From positions 892,501 to 956,500 of the forward strand of contig JAQPZY010001418.1 in NCBI GenBank assembly GCA_029931535.1: a stretch of 64,000 nucleotides of DNA, given 5' to 3'. Source of the stretch: Margaritifera margaritifera (Eukaryota; Mollusca; Bivalvia; Unionida; Margaritiferidae). The position numbers and the translations under genes are program-made. Below are positions 1-12,345 of this stretch, piece by piece; position 1 is the stretch's first letter; every line of letters begins with the position of its first letter. The notes beneath the pieces were generated by a model. That model worked only from the letters and a program-made list of their open reading frames with translations, was not told the DNA's origin and searched no databases.

Positions 1-315
1 ACCATGGTATACCTATGCTTATTTGTTTGCAAGTTTATTTACTAAAGCAAAAAAAAATAATTTCGTCCGAAACATTTATTTATTTATTTATTCATCCATT
101 TTGCTCGTTCACTCAACCGGATTCACTGGAACAATGTCTTCTCGCGCGAAGAGTAATCACCACAGATAACAATGTGAAAGTCCTCTATAAGAAATATATA
201 ATAAGGAACAGACATATAAATTGTCATAAAGAATGAAAATAACAATAGCGTCCATATTTTTCTTTTCGCTGACCTATTTTAACAAATTCAGATAAAAGCA
301 ATGTCATTCAAAGCG

Positions 316-317
<2 letters not shown>
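1..317. other. Non-coding, no gene recognised
   Basis: Only a short TTTA run near 78-91 stands out. The 73-codon frame from position 15 has low-complexity content and no family signature. Confidence 0.6.
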
Positions 318-382
<65 letters not shown>

Positions 383-391
383 TATATATAT
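318..391. repeat. (AT)n microsatellite
   Basis: Near-pure AT dinucleotide run with one ACAC interruption near 374. Confidence 0.97.
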
Positions 392-1406
392 AAACAAATA
401 CAAATATTAAATATTAAATATTGTTATTTAGAACAAAAAAACCCCCCAAACTATCCTTCTTAATGGGGAAAGATTTTGTCTACATTAGTCGTGCAAATAA
501 AGCCATAATACTTTTAACAAATTTAGACGAATTCATAGGAATTTATTTATTTTTTGTGGAGAGTAGTTGCCGAAGCTTTAATAAATTTGGTCATATGTAA
601 GTATAGGGGTTCAGGTAAGCGACTCTATCTTGTAAAAATTGTAGACCGACAAAGCAAAATAGTGAAACTCATCCCCCACTTCTGCACTAGTTAATATTCT
701 ATTTTCTTATGATATATTTTCCCAGCACCCTGATTCAATAGGTAATTTGTAGTTTCAAGACCTAAATGTTATTACAGGAATATTCATGTATATTTTTTTC
801 GACAGCGATATTAAGTAATTTCCAAATTCAAGTCTTGTTAGTTTATAACTTATGATTCATATACTTTGGCATGCCATTATTGAATGTACAAATCATTCAA
901 TGTTTTCACGAGACTGGCTTCATTGGCTGTACGGTTATCTTATCGTTGAATGCTGATAAAAAAAAAGTATCGACAGACAGAAATGAAATTTTTTTTAATG
1001 CAAGAAACCCATTTAATATTATGTAACAAAGGCAGTTTGATTCCCAATCTGAGTAAAATCGTGATCACCAACATAACGGAGATCTGGTAGACATCGGTAT
1101 GAGGTCATGTTCTGTTGACCTTTCGATTCGCTAATCAAATTGCAACTTTCACATTCATGAAAGCGAAAAGCGTCATTAGGAACGTTATCGTAACATTCCT
1201 AAAGAGAACTCTCCCTAACACAAATGCAACGCTTTACATGATTGGATGCTAAAAAAAAATGGGAATTACAAAGGTCACAAGAACCTGAACCTTTATCGGT
1301 GCTTGTCAAATCTTTTTATTTTCAACAGATTGCTTTAACTCCTCTCTTTCTACATTTATTCTGTGATAAAATATTAAGACATAGGGCAATTAACTAATCA
1401 AATCAG
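392..1406. other. Non-coding, no gene recognised
   Basis: AT-rich sequence without a long frame, RNA-gene signature or clear repeat on either strand. Confidence 0.55.
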
Positions 1407-1439
1407 TCATCAACATCATCATTGTTGTAATCATCATCA

Positions 1440-1545
1440 TCATCTCTCGAATATACAACGAGATGCTACATATAAACGGAGTCGAACCACAGACCTTTCG
1501 GCATGTAATCCTATGCGTTATGCCTAGACCAAGCGACCTCGGTTA
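1440..1545 (-). mobile_element. tRNA-derived SINE or tRNA-like fragment
   Basis: Read on the minus strand this holds an A-box-like TGGTCTAGGC and, about 45 bases on, a B-box GGTTCGACTCC, the internal RNA polymerase III promoter layout of a tRNA-derived SINE. A short CAT-repeat lies just outside (1407-1444). The flanks do not form a clean cloverleaf acceptor stem, so a functional tRNA gene is unlikely. Confidence 0.55.
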
Positions 1546-2788
1546 AAAAAAAAATTCGGAAATTTTACCTGTACTCTATGCAATATTTTTGGTTACTTGT
1601 AAAATCAAAATCTGAGCGGATGAAACTTTATTTCTTTTTTAACCAGTACCTGTAAGATTACAAACAGCACAATATTAGGGCTGTGCTTAATAATCATTAA
1701 GTTTTATTCTAGGTTGGTGATTTTATCATCTCCATTTATATTTCAGTAAAAATTTTAAATAGTTAAATAGTTGGGCTGCGCTAGAATAAGTTCATTTGTT
1801 GATGACGTTTTGTAATAATGAAATCAGCAATAAAGACATAGTTCGTTAGTCAATTAGTTCAAAAAATATTAATTAATTTACTGTTGCGATTGATCTCTAA
1901 AATAGTATCTACTAATGTATAGACTCATTTGCACATGTCAATATTTTACAAGTCATTTAGTCTTTCATTGCAGAAGAGGAAGTCGTTACTGTTTAAACCC
2001 CTTAAGCCCTTCTCTTAAAGATTTCAAAACAATGTCGCCCTGTCCAAACATTGTCGCCCTGGCCCTTGTATAATTAGGAAATTCAATGAAGTGGCGACCA
2101 GTTTCGGATCACCACAAGAGCATTGAGGTGAATTTAGTAGATAATCTCTAAATAACTCATAATTTAAGTTGCTTTCTGAATTACGCAATTGACGGTAGAC
2201 AATATTAAGTTTCCCATCTCCAAATGAAAATATTTTATTTTGTTTAATCAAATCTTTTTGAAGAGATTTCTTGAAATTATTCAGTTAAGTAAAATGTGTG
2301 ACTTCATCTCCCAAATTGTTTCATAACTCAGTGATAGACGAGAAAATATTTATCTGTATGTGACTGAGTCCTTGGTATAGGATGATTTCGAAATCGGATT
2401 TTGTATTTATACGGATTACTTTGAGCATTATTTCCAGCGTTCACTTCCTTTAAGTATTTGGGATTATGTAGAATTTTGTCTACGTTTTGCTAGTGATTCC
2501 CAACCAAGTTCGTTATACAAAACAATCACAGATGTACATCAAGGCAGTGACGTGGTAGCAGGTGTAAAGCAGATAGGGCCACGTGCATTAGCAGATAAGG
2601 CCATGTACATTTTGACGTCATTACAAGCGCGATTTTGGCGCCTCCACAGGTTTTGGCACCACACAGCGCCTTCTGACAATGTTGGGCACCCCATGGCGAC
2701 AATCAGGTTAGAAATTATAAATTGATGAAAGAAAGGACAAAGTGTTGTGCATTTTTTATATCCTTGATGCATTTTGTTTTTAAAATCG
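1546..2788. other. Non-coding, no gene recognised
   Basis: Nothing gene-like. A small local duplication of a TGTCGCCCTG phrase occurs near 2032-2065. Confidence 0.55.
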
Positions 2789-2815
2789 GGGGGGGGGGGG
2801 GGGGGTTGGGGGGGT
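2789..2815. repeat. Poly-G tract
   Basis: About 20 consecutive G followed by TT and seven more G. It gives the glycine runs in the overlapping short frames, which are therefore not gene evidence. GGGAGGTAACTC occurs shortly downstream, near 2901. Confidence 0.95.
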
Positions 2816-3367
2816 TACAAACAAATTGGATGGTGTGCACATACTATTGGAAGTCGTGTGTTACTGGATACGGCAAGTGGCTTTACTGTAGTGCGGTACA
2901 TGGGAGGTAACTCTTTTGTAATTCACCTTAAGCTTAGAGAACTTATGTCCCATGTTTACTTTGGAACTTAAAACAGTGGTGGAATAAGGACGAAGAAGAA
3001 TGTAATTGTCTTGGAGTAAGCCTCTCAATAGATGAAGCAAGAAATATGTTACCCCGTCACGTCTACACGTGTTTTGCCATATATTTATTTCCTGAAAACT
3101 CCCTAGTTTACAAGAGTTTGTGTGTATTTGTGAAGGGAGTCTTTAAATTTTATTGAAAATAGGGATAACTTTACTATGAAATAATAAAGTGTCCCACTGC
3201 ATTATAATGTCACCGATGTAAACATTGGGGGTGGGGTGAAGGACAGGTCCGCAGCAATGGCCGTTTACAGCAGTGGCCCGACTGTATACATCGATGTAAA
3301 CCAGAGTGATATTCAGCCTAATGCCAATAACCATATTCATTATTGTTTTAAAATGCCTTATTTAAAT
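2816..3367. other. Non-coding, no gene recognised
   Basis: Short frames only, with no recognisable domain. Confidence 0.5.

Positions 3368-3403
<36 letters not shown>
3368..3403. repeat. Poly-T tract
   Basis: About 35 consecutive T. It could be the A-tail of a minus-strand retroposed element, but no recognisable body precedes it on that strand. Confidence 0.95.
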
Positions 3404-3409
<6 letters not shown>

Positions 3410-5579
3410 AAATGGCATCATGTAATTTAATAAAAAATTGCTAAACATCTTTTTAACTGACGGTTTATTTTGCATAAGTCTGACTTTCATCAGTTTTAAC
3501 TTCAGTCAGTAATAAGTCAAAAGTTAATTTCCATTTTTACAAGTTTATTCAACAGAAACACGACAGTATGTTTCGACCAGAACTTCGCTTAAATCCATTT
3601 ATATTTTACAACTTTTTTCACCGTCCACATGTCATTGACATTACATTATCCGTTTTTCAGTATCAACTTATGGTCATTATTCCATTCTATGCGAAAACTT
3701 GTGTCCTTACTAAGATTTTTCTATAAAAAAAAAATAAAAAAATAAAAAAACCCAGCATACATTACATATTTACACGTTTGCAGCCATTGAAAGATATATT
3801 TTGCCCAATAAATGTTATCATTTTCTTAGTGGAGACTGGTCTTTATCAAATAAACACACGTAGGCTTGCAGATCAGGAACTAAATAATAACGGTCTCTGA
3901 TGAAATAAGGAGGACATTTCTTACTTTCCAAATACATAGGATTCAATATGACCATTTGCCACTGACTGAGGGATTTTTCTTGGGCAAGCACAAATGGGCC
4001 TGATCCCATCATTTTGGTAAAGAATTAAACCAACTGGTCAGAAAAGTTTCAACATTAAATTTCTAAAATTGGGAATTCGGCATGAATTTCAACTCTTTTT
4101 TATTAGGACAGGGGCGCATTTTCGGCCCCTGATGACCCATAAAAATCAATGTGACTTAAAAACAAATTATGTTTTATTGTGGACACATTAAAAATTGCAA
4201 TTAATGAGTCAAAACTGCACACGTGTTTGGTATATAAAATCTAAGAAATGATAGCTTTTTCATGTACTACATAATTAACGCTCACCATATTCACACCTCG
4301 TTCTCTCAGGCTAAACGAGACTATTATGGCCCATCTGTCATTTTGTACGGAATTCATATAGCTGTAGTCTGGAACGCTGCCTTCTTCCCTTAGGTCGTAC
4401 CGAAATGGCACAGGCATGGTACCAGACTATTGACACATATATACATAACAGACGTACTGGTCTGACAAGTCGTCAAAGTAATTGTCTTGGATAAACATAT
4501 ACGAAAGGATACAAGATAACACAATTAAATATAGGATTGTTGGGTTACAAAATGGCTTACATTTTTTAATACAGATAAACTGCGAAGCCTTTGCAAAGCA
4601 AGAAAGCTATATTACAGTCGATGGTCTCACTGAGAAGAAAATATATTTTACAAATTCAGCTGACAACAGAACTGGCAGTTTGTCCATTTTATTACAGAGA
4701 ATATAATTTGTTCTTCGGTTTTGCAATGATTAAAATTTTTATGGTATTTAAAACTTTGAATGTACATGAATAAAGTCAGAAAGGGAATGACTACAAATGG
4801 TGACAAGAATAAAGTGTTGATCTTGAATGTTTGAAACACAACTCAAAATTTAATATCACCCCGAGTAAACAATTTAACAGCCAGGTACAGTATCTCCTTA
4901 ACCTGATAGGCGTAGTGGGGTTTTTGAAACCTAAAAATGTATACATTTATATCGATGAAATCAATAACACAAATAAATTATTTAAATCGCTATTGTGCGT
5001 GTTTTCGAGAGTTTTTGCATGTTAAATGTTTTTCACAGTTACTTTGTTTCGTACAATGTAAATGGCTATTATAAACAATTACCAAGTGGTAGAATGAATA
5101 TTAAATATCAGCATCAGAGATGATGACGGACAAGTTATTTTTTACGGTATGCATGTAACATGTTTTTCCCATTATGTAAATAGCTGTGATGGGAGAGATA
5201 CTGCTTAGAGGTCCAAGTGATTTCACAAAACAGACAAAACAGATACTGTACTAGGTCAAACAATTAACAGTTACATAATCTTCAACAATAACCGTGTTAC
5301 CAATCTAGCACATCTCGTGCAAAATTTGGATGCAAAAATTTGTACACAAAGGAGTTTATACTCAAATTTAAGAAACTTTGTATGGCAACAATTTAAAAGA
5401 TATCAAAACATGGAGAGAAAATGTGGACATTACATTAATTGTTATGGAACAGATAGAGCCAACAAAATCTCAGAGTAAACCAAACAGATTAATGACAACA
5501 GAAAAAATATTTTGGATGTACATGAATTGTTTTTACTGAGATTAAATACCTCAACTGCTACTATTCGCAACCTACTATC
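3404..5579. other. Non-coding, no gene recognised
   Basis: Over 2 kb of AT-rich sequence with only short frames (at most about 75 codons) and no recognised domain, RNA gene or array. Confidence 0.55.
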
Positions 5580-5895
5580 TATCTACAAATTTCATCTCAT
5601 ACTGCACGATCCTTTCCTGATAATTAGCATGACGCATACTAATGTCATGTATGGTGATGTTATACAAGGATATCTGTGTAGCTCTGTCTATGTACACAGA
5701 TTATCTCATAGTGTACGATCCTTCCCTGATAATTAGCAGGACTAATACTGGTGCTAGGTATGGTGGTGTTATACAATGATATCTGTGTATCTATCTCTGT
5801 CTATATATCTACACAAATTATCTCGTAGTGTACGATCCTTCCCTGATAATTAGTATGACACATACTTCTACCATGTATCGTGATGCTATATAACG
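5580..5895 (+). repeat. Diverged tandem repeat, about 110-117 bp, three copies
   Basis: The phrase ACGATCCTT(T/C)CCTGATAATTAG recurs at about 5606, 5717 and 5833, each followed by a similar run through GTGATG/GGTGTT and ATATCTGTGTA. Copies differ by substitutions and small indels. Confidence 0.85.
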
Positions 5896-6174
5896 TACAC
5901 ATTATGCCACATGCCACTCGTGAATAGCGCTATATTATAACCATTTATTCACATGGCTTTCTATTATTGCTTTTGTCTGTTTTAATTGGAATAGATCAGA
6001 CCCTTTGATAGTCATATGAATGAGTATTTTAAAAAGCAGAAGGATTAAAATAAATGTTTTGCTCTTGTTTTCTAGCCCTGTAGTTTTTCGGTTTTATTTA
6101 CGATGGATACCTTATTGAATAAATATCGTTTAAACTTAGAAATTACAGAAAAAGAAGATCGACTAATTAATTGG

Positions 6175-6335
6175 TGTGGTGTTTAACAATACATCGACAG
6201 CTGAATGGTTATTCGATGCAGTGGCAATTGGAATAACATGTCTTGCTCAGAGACACACCACGGCGGCAGACCCAGCCTGGTCTGGGCAGGACTCAAACCC
6301 TTCTGATCGTGACTACTGAGTCACTTCGGTTCCCA
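6175..6335 (-). mobile_element. tRNA-derived SINE
   Basis: On the minus strand a B-box-like GGGTTTGAGTCCTGCC is followed by CGTGGTGTGTCTCTGAGCAA and an AATTGCCACTGCATCGA tail. The GTGTGTC..TGGGCAAG-type central block is shared with the elements near 35.7, 58.8 and 59.4 kb. Start and end are approximate. Confidence 0.65.
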
Positions 6336-6670
6336 TGAAGAAAAAGAAGAAGAAGAGGAAGAAACAAAAATAAAAAAGAAAAGGAAAGTTCCAGGTTAAT
6401 AGACCAACTCTTTCTTGCATATTTGCTTCAAGAGGCGTTAATAATAACATGTTTGGAATTTTCAGGGGTTTTTTGTTTCGCTGTTTAGGTCAAGGATAGA
6501 GCAATGACGCAGTTTTAGAGCAGTACGATGATGGGCTTCTTGTTTCCCGATTTGCTTTTCTTTCAGTTCGAGTTACCTCCCTTCATCCACCGTATGAACA
6601 CTGCGGTACGAGTTACTTTCCCTCATACACAAACGATGAAGATTATCATGTTTTGTAACATGTAAAAGGA
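6336..6670. other. Non-coding spacer with two GAGTTAC motifs
   Basis: Contains GAGTTACCTCCCTT near 6570 and GAGTTACTTTCCCT near 6608. No gene seen. Confidence 0.5.
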
Positions 6671-7262
6671 AAGACTTTTGAATTTCTACAAATATACAAT
6701 GAATTTCTGTCCTTTTTTGAATTTCTACAATTATACAATGAATTTCTGTCCTTTTTTGAATTTCTACATTTATACAATGAATTTGTCCTTTTTTGAATTT
6801 CTATTACAATTATACAATGAATTTCTGTCCTTTTTAATTTCTACAATTATACAATGGATTTCTGTCCTTTATTTAATTTCTACAATTATACAATGGATTT
6901 ATGTTCTTTTTTTGAATTTCTACAATTATACAATGAATTTCTGTCCTTTGTTGAATTTCTACAACTATACAATGGATTTTTGTCCTTTTTTGAATTTCTA
7001 CAATTATAGAATGAATTTCTGTCCTTTTTTGAATTTCTACAATTATACAATGAATTTCTGTCCTTTTTTGAATTTCTACAATTATACAATGGATTTCTGT
7101 CATTTTTTGAATTTCTACAATTATAGAATTTCTGTCCTTTTTTGAATTTCTACAATTATACAATTAATTTTTGTCCTTTTTTGACTTTCTACAATTATAC
7201 AATGAATTTCTGTCCTTTCTTGAATTTCTGCAATTATACAATGGATTTCTGTCCTTTTTTAA
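6671..7262. repeat. 39-bp minisatellite, about 15 copies
   Basis: The unit contains GAATTTCTACAATTATACAA followed by TGAATTTCTGTCC and a T-run. Because 39 is divisible by three, long frames appear on both strands (13-residue repeats). Occasional units lose 3-6 bases. No start context or unique flanking coding sequence supports a gene. Confidence 0.97.
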
Positions 7263-7418
7263 ACCTAAAATATGACGGACATTAGTAATAGTAAGTTACG
7301 GAAACAAAAACTAAGTCCATGGAACTTATTTTTGTATATTTATATTAATAATATTTTATATATTTTTCTTGGATAATGTGCGATTCATTTATATGCTGAG
7401 TGTTGTTTTTGTTTTCCA

Positions 7419-7552
7419 ACAGTCCAAGCCGCATCTTTTCTTCATGGAGTGTACTTGTGTTGGTTTTTTTTTTGTTGTTGGTTTTTTTTTTTGTTTTTTT
7501 TTTTTTTCCTACAGTCCAAGCCGCATCTTTTCTTCATGGAGTGTACTTGTGT
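7419..7552. repeat. Direct duplication (42 bp) around a T-rich spacer
   Basis: The phrase ACAGTCCAAGCCGCATC through GTACTTGTGT occurs at 7419-7460 and again, essentially identical, at 7511-7552. The spacer between them is G-interrupted poly-T. Confidence 0.9.
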
Positions 7553-8597
7553 GCATTGTGGTTTTGGCAGTAATTAATATAGAATAACTGAATATCTGAA
7601 CTTAAGAGACACCCGTTTGCAGATCCAAAAATCTCCGGATCGAACTTTGGTCCACAATAGGTGTGGTCCGGAGCAAACAATTGGGTTCGTACTATCCTGA
7701 GACCTGCTTCGTTGAGTACCAGATATTTGGTCAAGGCATATTCAATTTTTAGACTGTGGACTGCAGTAGATGTTTGAGTGTGTGTCTAATGTACATGTAT
7801 TTTAATGTTTATGTTGTATCGAATCCAATTCACTAAATACACAGAGTATTGGAGAAGAGGGCGGAACCCATATAGGGTACGGAAACTTATTTGAGTGCAA
7901 AATATTTTTTTTTTATCGAGACCTAATTTTGTTTGGACTTGTCCGGACATGTAAATTGACCAATTGAAATGTTTAGTGGTAAAATTCGAAAATGCGGGGG
8001 GGGGGGAGGGCATGTTAGAAGCGGCTGACAACAATAACATGTTGAGTCAGTGGGTTCTAGGATCACAAAATGTGTTCTTGTCATTCTTGGTGACGTCATT
8101 CCTGGGTCTGCAATATAGCAACGAAAAGAAGGTCACAATAAATTAAATTAGGTCAAAGTCGCAAAGTAGTATTTCTAATAGTTAATGTCGCCAATAAACT
8201 TCAAGTCTTTGCTAAGAAAACCATTCGTTTTTCAAAATAATTTTGTCATGTGACTGCATTTTTTTGAGTATTCTAACCATATAATCTATTTCTAAAACCG
8301 TATATACTCACATGTGGATCAAATGACCCAAACTAACACAAATCCTACCAGTATGCACTTTCCAATATTTCGCTATAGACATATACCGTTATTTAGAAGA
8401 TATGTATTGGGAAAAATGGAGTGGTTGATAACTGTTTGAAAGGTCTTTGTCACTTTGAAAAGATTTGTTCCTGAACAATATACAGCAGTGTTTATAGTAA
8501 AGGAATATTTACTTTCAGTCGTCAAAAACTTTTGAAATGTGTCAGTTATCGATATTAGACATGTCACGCGTAGTACTATATTTCTGTTCGGGGTACA
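7553..8597. other. Non-coding, no gene recognised
   Basis: A poly-G tract with one A sits near 7996-8009. Otherwise only short frames without domain signatures. Confidence 0.5.
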
Positions 8598-8640
8598 TTT
8601 ATTTATTTATTTGTTTATATATTTATTTACTTATTATAGT
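8598..8640. repeat. (TTTA)n microsatellite, imperfect
   Basis: Imperfect ATTT/TTTA repeats. Confidence 0.85.
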
Positions 8641-8939
8641 AAATACTTGAATACTGTAATGATTTAATGGTAATATACATGTCTCAAATGTTCATTTTAA
8701 TACATTTTAGAATCCAGTTTGTTACATCGGTATTCTCTTTGTCTTTTGCAGTAAAATCGGATTATATGGTCGTATAAAGACATGTGCATTGGAGGTACAA
8801 TAGTTGTGCACAAACAGTTTAATGGGTTTTTTGTGTGTTTTTATTTTCCAATAAATATTTTTCCCTATAGTTTTCCCTATGACGCGTCGCGGCTTGTACC
8901 CCTATGTAGGTCAAATGAAATAAAAACACAATAAAGCTG

Positions 8940-9463
8940 GATGAAAATGATTCAGTTCTTTGAAATATTTTACATTTTTAAAATAACATTCCGTATCTCA
9001 ATGCAAAGACTTACGTATCCATTTCCACTCGACCTGATAAGCTTTCGGAATGTTAATTCCGTGCAATCCTAGAGGAGCTTGACATACCTTTTGGTGATCA
9101 TGACTAATTTCATTCAAATGCATACTGGGGTGGTGGATCAGTCTATGTTTTGCGAAAAGGGATGATTGCTAGAGGAAATATCCGATATGCTAACAGTCGT
9201 TTATGGACGTAGCCAAAGCTTTCCAAACAGTATGAAAAGATCAATCTTGTATGCACAAACTGATTTACTCGTCCAAAAATTGAAGCACGTGAAGGATCTC
9301 TTTCATCAGCAAATGTCTGAGTCACCAGGAGTTAGATGGTGAGAGATTAACATTACTAAAGTCTATCAAGTCGAGTGGAAACGGATACGATGGTCTTGGC
9401 ACTGAGATACGGAAAGCTATTTTGACAATTTAAAATATTTAAACGAGTTCAATCATTGTCACC
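8940..9463. mobile_element. Inverted-repeat element with about 120-bp arms
   Basis: The left arm (8940-9058) and the reverse complement of the right arm (9344-9463) align over about 115-120 bases with few gaps. They share TTCCGTATCTCA, CGTATCC, TTTCCACTCGAC and AATGTTAAT in order. The 285-bp centre has no recognised transposase. It may be a MITE, a fold-back element or an old inverted duplication; no target-site duplication is obvious. Confidence 0.75.
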
Positions 9464-10584
9464 CAGTGTTAGCATTCATCAGATCTGTATAATACAATCC
9501 ACGAGGGGTCCAGAAAAAATTCTGTAATTTAAAGCATGAACACTGGATTTCTGATCAATATAAAGAGTTTTCAGAAAGTATTCTTAAAAGCCATCTTGGG
9601 GTATCTGCAGGAAGTGACAAATTTTAATAGTCGTTTATCCCCCTCTAAAAGAATTTGCCTATGAAAAATGCTAGATGCTACCAAATTTAGGCACAAATAA
9701 CAAGAATTACAGAAACGTTGCATCTTGCGGTACTTCTACAGATTCCATTATCGTGAAACCGGAATTTTTGCGTTTGTATAACTTTTGCTTTATCTCCTTT
9801 CAATAGAGTTTCTCACTTTTAAACTCAAAATGGTTGGGACTTATGACAATACAGATAAATACAAACTTAAAAAATATTTTGAAATGTGTTGTCGCATAGA
9901 GATAAAAGGATGATGCCAAATGATGCTGAAGTTAATACATTAGAACAAACCACCCAACTATTTGGAGCATATGAGCATGCAGAAAGACTTCAGCCGAAAC
10001 TTAATAAGATATTTAAATGACCTTGACCTTGCTTTAGGGACAGAGGGGGATGTATAGTGTATAGGGATGAAAAGCTATTGCTTCCCAATCCCACAGTCTG
10101 ACCTTGACAACAATCTATCCAAAGACAAAGTTTTGGGACAAACGATCATGAGAAAAACATTGGTTGAAATTTTAACCTAGATTTTCCAAATGACCTTGAC
10201 CTTGCCTCAGAAACACGAGGTTGGAATACTTGGAGATTAAAGAACAGTGCATTCAACAGACCACTTGTGGCAGCTATCCATTAGAAGGTGTGGGATGTAT
10301 CATCATACAGAAAAAAAAGCTTTGATCACAAACTTAATGTCGAACTGATTGACGCCTATGTCTTACCGTAATCTGAGCAGGCGAGACAAACATTACAGTG
10401 ACTCGTGGTATTCGAATGGCCCATAGAATCTATCCATGGGTAGCAATTGTTTTTACTTAAGCGACTACCCCCACCCCGACCTATTTACAGACCTTTTTTC
10501 CGGTTATGCCACTGGACTAGGAAGCAAAGAAGAATAGTTCAGGACAAAAGTTAAACTTGAACAGCACAGTATGTTTTCTAGCTG

Positions 10585-10586
<2 letters not shown>
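9464..10586. other. Non-coding with a degenerate ~173-bp direct repeat
   Basis: TGACCTTGACCTTGC occurs at 10018 and 10191, each preceded by a similar sequence (CATG.GA.AAA.A.T...GAAA.TTAA). This suggests two diverged tandem units over about 9960-10310. No coding gene seen. Confidence 0.6.

Positions 10587-10618
<32 letters not shown>
10587..10618. repeat. (AAT)n microsatellite
   Basis: About ten AAT units. Confidence 0.95.
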
Positions 10619-11181
10619 GCATTAGGTGACCATATTGAAAAGACTTTACCATTATAATCAGTAATTTAAAGGGGTCTAGAAACATTTAAGTACATAAAAC
10701 TACCTAAAATCACGCTGTGTTCTTCAACAATTTCTGATCGATTAGCGTTTGTTATAAAAAAATTTAGTAAAAAAACTGAACGTATAGATTGAACAACACC
10801 ATTTTTAAAAAAATTATTATTTACCTTTTGTTATTTTATTTCTCTAAATGAACGTCATTCCGTCATGCATCATATCGCATAACACAGGTGAAAGGTTAAA
10901 GTTACAAAATACCTTGTACGTTCTACTGGAATACTTAGTTCCTAAGATTACTTCTGTTTCGGGCTGGGTATTACAACATTTCTATCGGATTGGTTTCGAA
11001 TTGTGTTTAATTTTAAGCAAATTAAGAGTAAAGTGCATAGGAATGAAGCAACTCTTTAATCGCTGAGATTAGTATCTTACACTCAAACTAATGCAGTTTC
11101 AAGCACTTGAGAAGATTTCAGTTAGGTTCTATGAATTTGAAATGCTTTTCTTAAATTTACTTTTATGACATTTGTGTCGGT

Positions 11182-11183
<2 letters not shown>
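10619..11183. other. Non-coding, no gene recognised
   Basis: One 72-codon plus-strand frame (10848-11066) with no recognisable domain. Likely chance. Confidence 0.5.

Positions 11184-11244
<61 letters not shown>
11184..11244. repeat. (TA)n microsatellite
   Basis: Pure TA dinucleotide run. Confidence 0.97.
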
Positions 11245-11246
<2 letters not shown>

Positions 11247-12064
11247 AGTTTTTTGTTGGGGGGTTTTTTGTGGGTTTTTTTTAGTCGTATATCATTTGTC
11301 CATTTCATATGTCTTAAATGAATTTACATTAATTTTTTTAATTAATTATGTTCAGTCATTTAGCTACACATAGACCAGAAAATCCACGTTGGCCATAAAG
11401 CATAAGACAAAAACCATATAATGACCATGTCAGAGCTATTACACTACATTAAATTAGTGGAAGATGAGGGAACGCATGTCGGACAAAGTCACTCCGATCA
11501 ATTTAGTGCGAATTGAAACACTGTTCGGAACGGGACCTATTTGTTTAACACTTTACACCGGCCCGTTGTAAGGAGCAGTACTTGTGTTCTACCGGTTCAC
11601 TTTGACAGTTTACGGAACCAGTTTCCAAGGACACCATGATAACACAATATGTGTAATATTTATCAGAATAGACAAAAGAGCTATATATTTCCCGAGACTT
11701 AGACATAATATGGGATGAAAGAGTGATTTGCAGATTTAAAGTTTCATAAATTTAAACGCAAACAGTGGAATATACAAGTGGCACTACAGAAGCCGAGATA
11801 ACAAAAGATTCTTACCTGTCAACACTTATTTGTTTGTGTCAAATTTACTAGTGAAGCGGTCAATATTTGGGGGCGGGGGTGTTGGGCAAATCATATCGCA
11901 AGGACCGACCATTCCTCACTTTTGCTTTTTCTTGAGCACATGTATCGATTACGTAATCAAATGTCGTCTGCAACTTTACCGGCTAATTTTACAGTTATCT
12001 TCTTAGGCTGCTGTTCAGCACGTATCGCATAGGCCATCGGATAGCAGCTATTTATAAGATCAGT
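11245..12064. other. Non-coding, no gene recognised
   Basis: No frame, RNA gene or array of note. Confidence 0.5.
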
Positions 12065-12345
12065 CAGGGCCGTCGCGAGTTTGCGCTTGATGAAACAGCG
12101 CCCCGGGCGAGCGTCGCCTTTGGCCCCCTCCCCCCCCCCCCCGAAAAAAATACAGCACAAACTGTTTATTTTTTTAATGTATTAATAGTCATGAGAATAA
12201 TAACTAAACGTGGGTATTTTAATGGAAAAGCTGTACGTTTATTTAAGTAATATACAGAATACAAGAATATGATCCACGAAATAGCACCATTGGGCTAGGC
12301 GCCCTGGGCGTTTGTCCATATCGCCCGCCCCTTGCAACGGCCCTG
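12065..12345. mobile_element. hAT-like MITE candidate (281 bp)
   Basis: The ends are inverted copies: CAGGGCCGTCGCGAG at the left and, as reverse complement, CAGGGCCGTTGCAAGG at the right. CAGGG-type termini are usual for hAT elements. The 8-bp flanks AGATCAGT and ACTTTAGT match at five of eight positions, compatible with a decayed 8-bp target-site duplication. The interior includes a poly-C tract (12129-12142) and no transposase. Confidence 0.6.

Noticed and set aside
6678..7145. 155-codon plus-strand frame with 13-residue repeats
   Set aside because: Produced by a 39-bp minisatellite. Length changes of units break the frame at the end and no host gene context exists.
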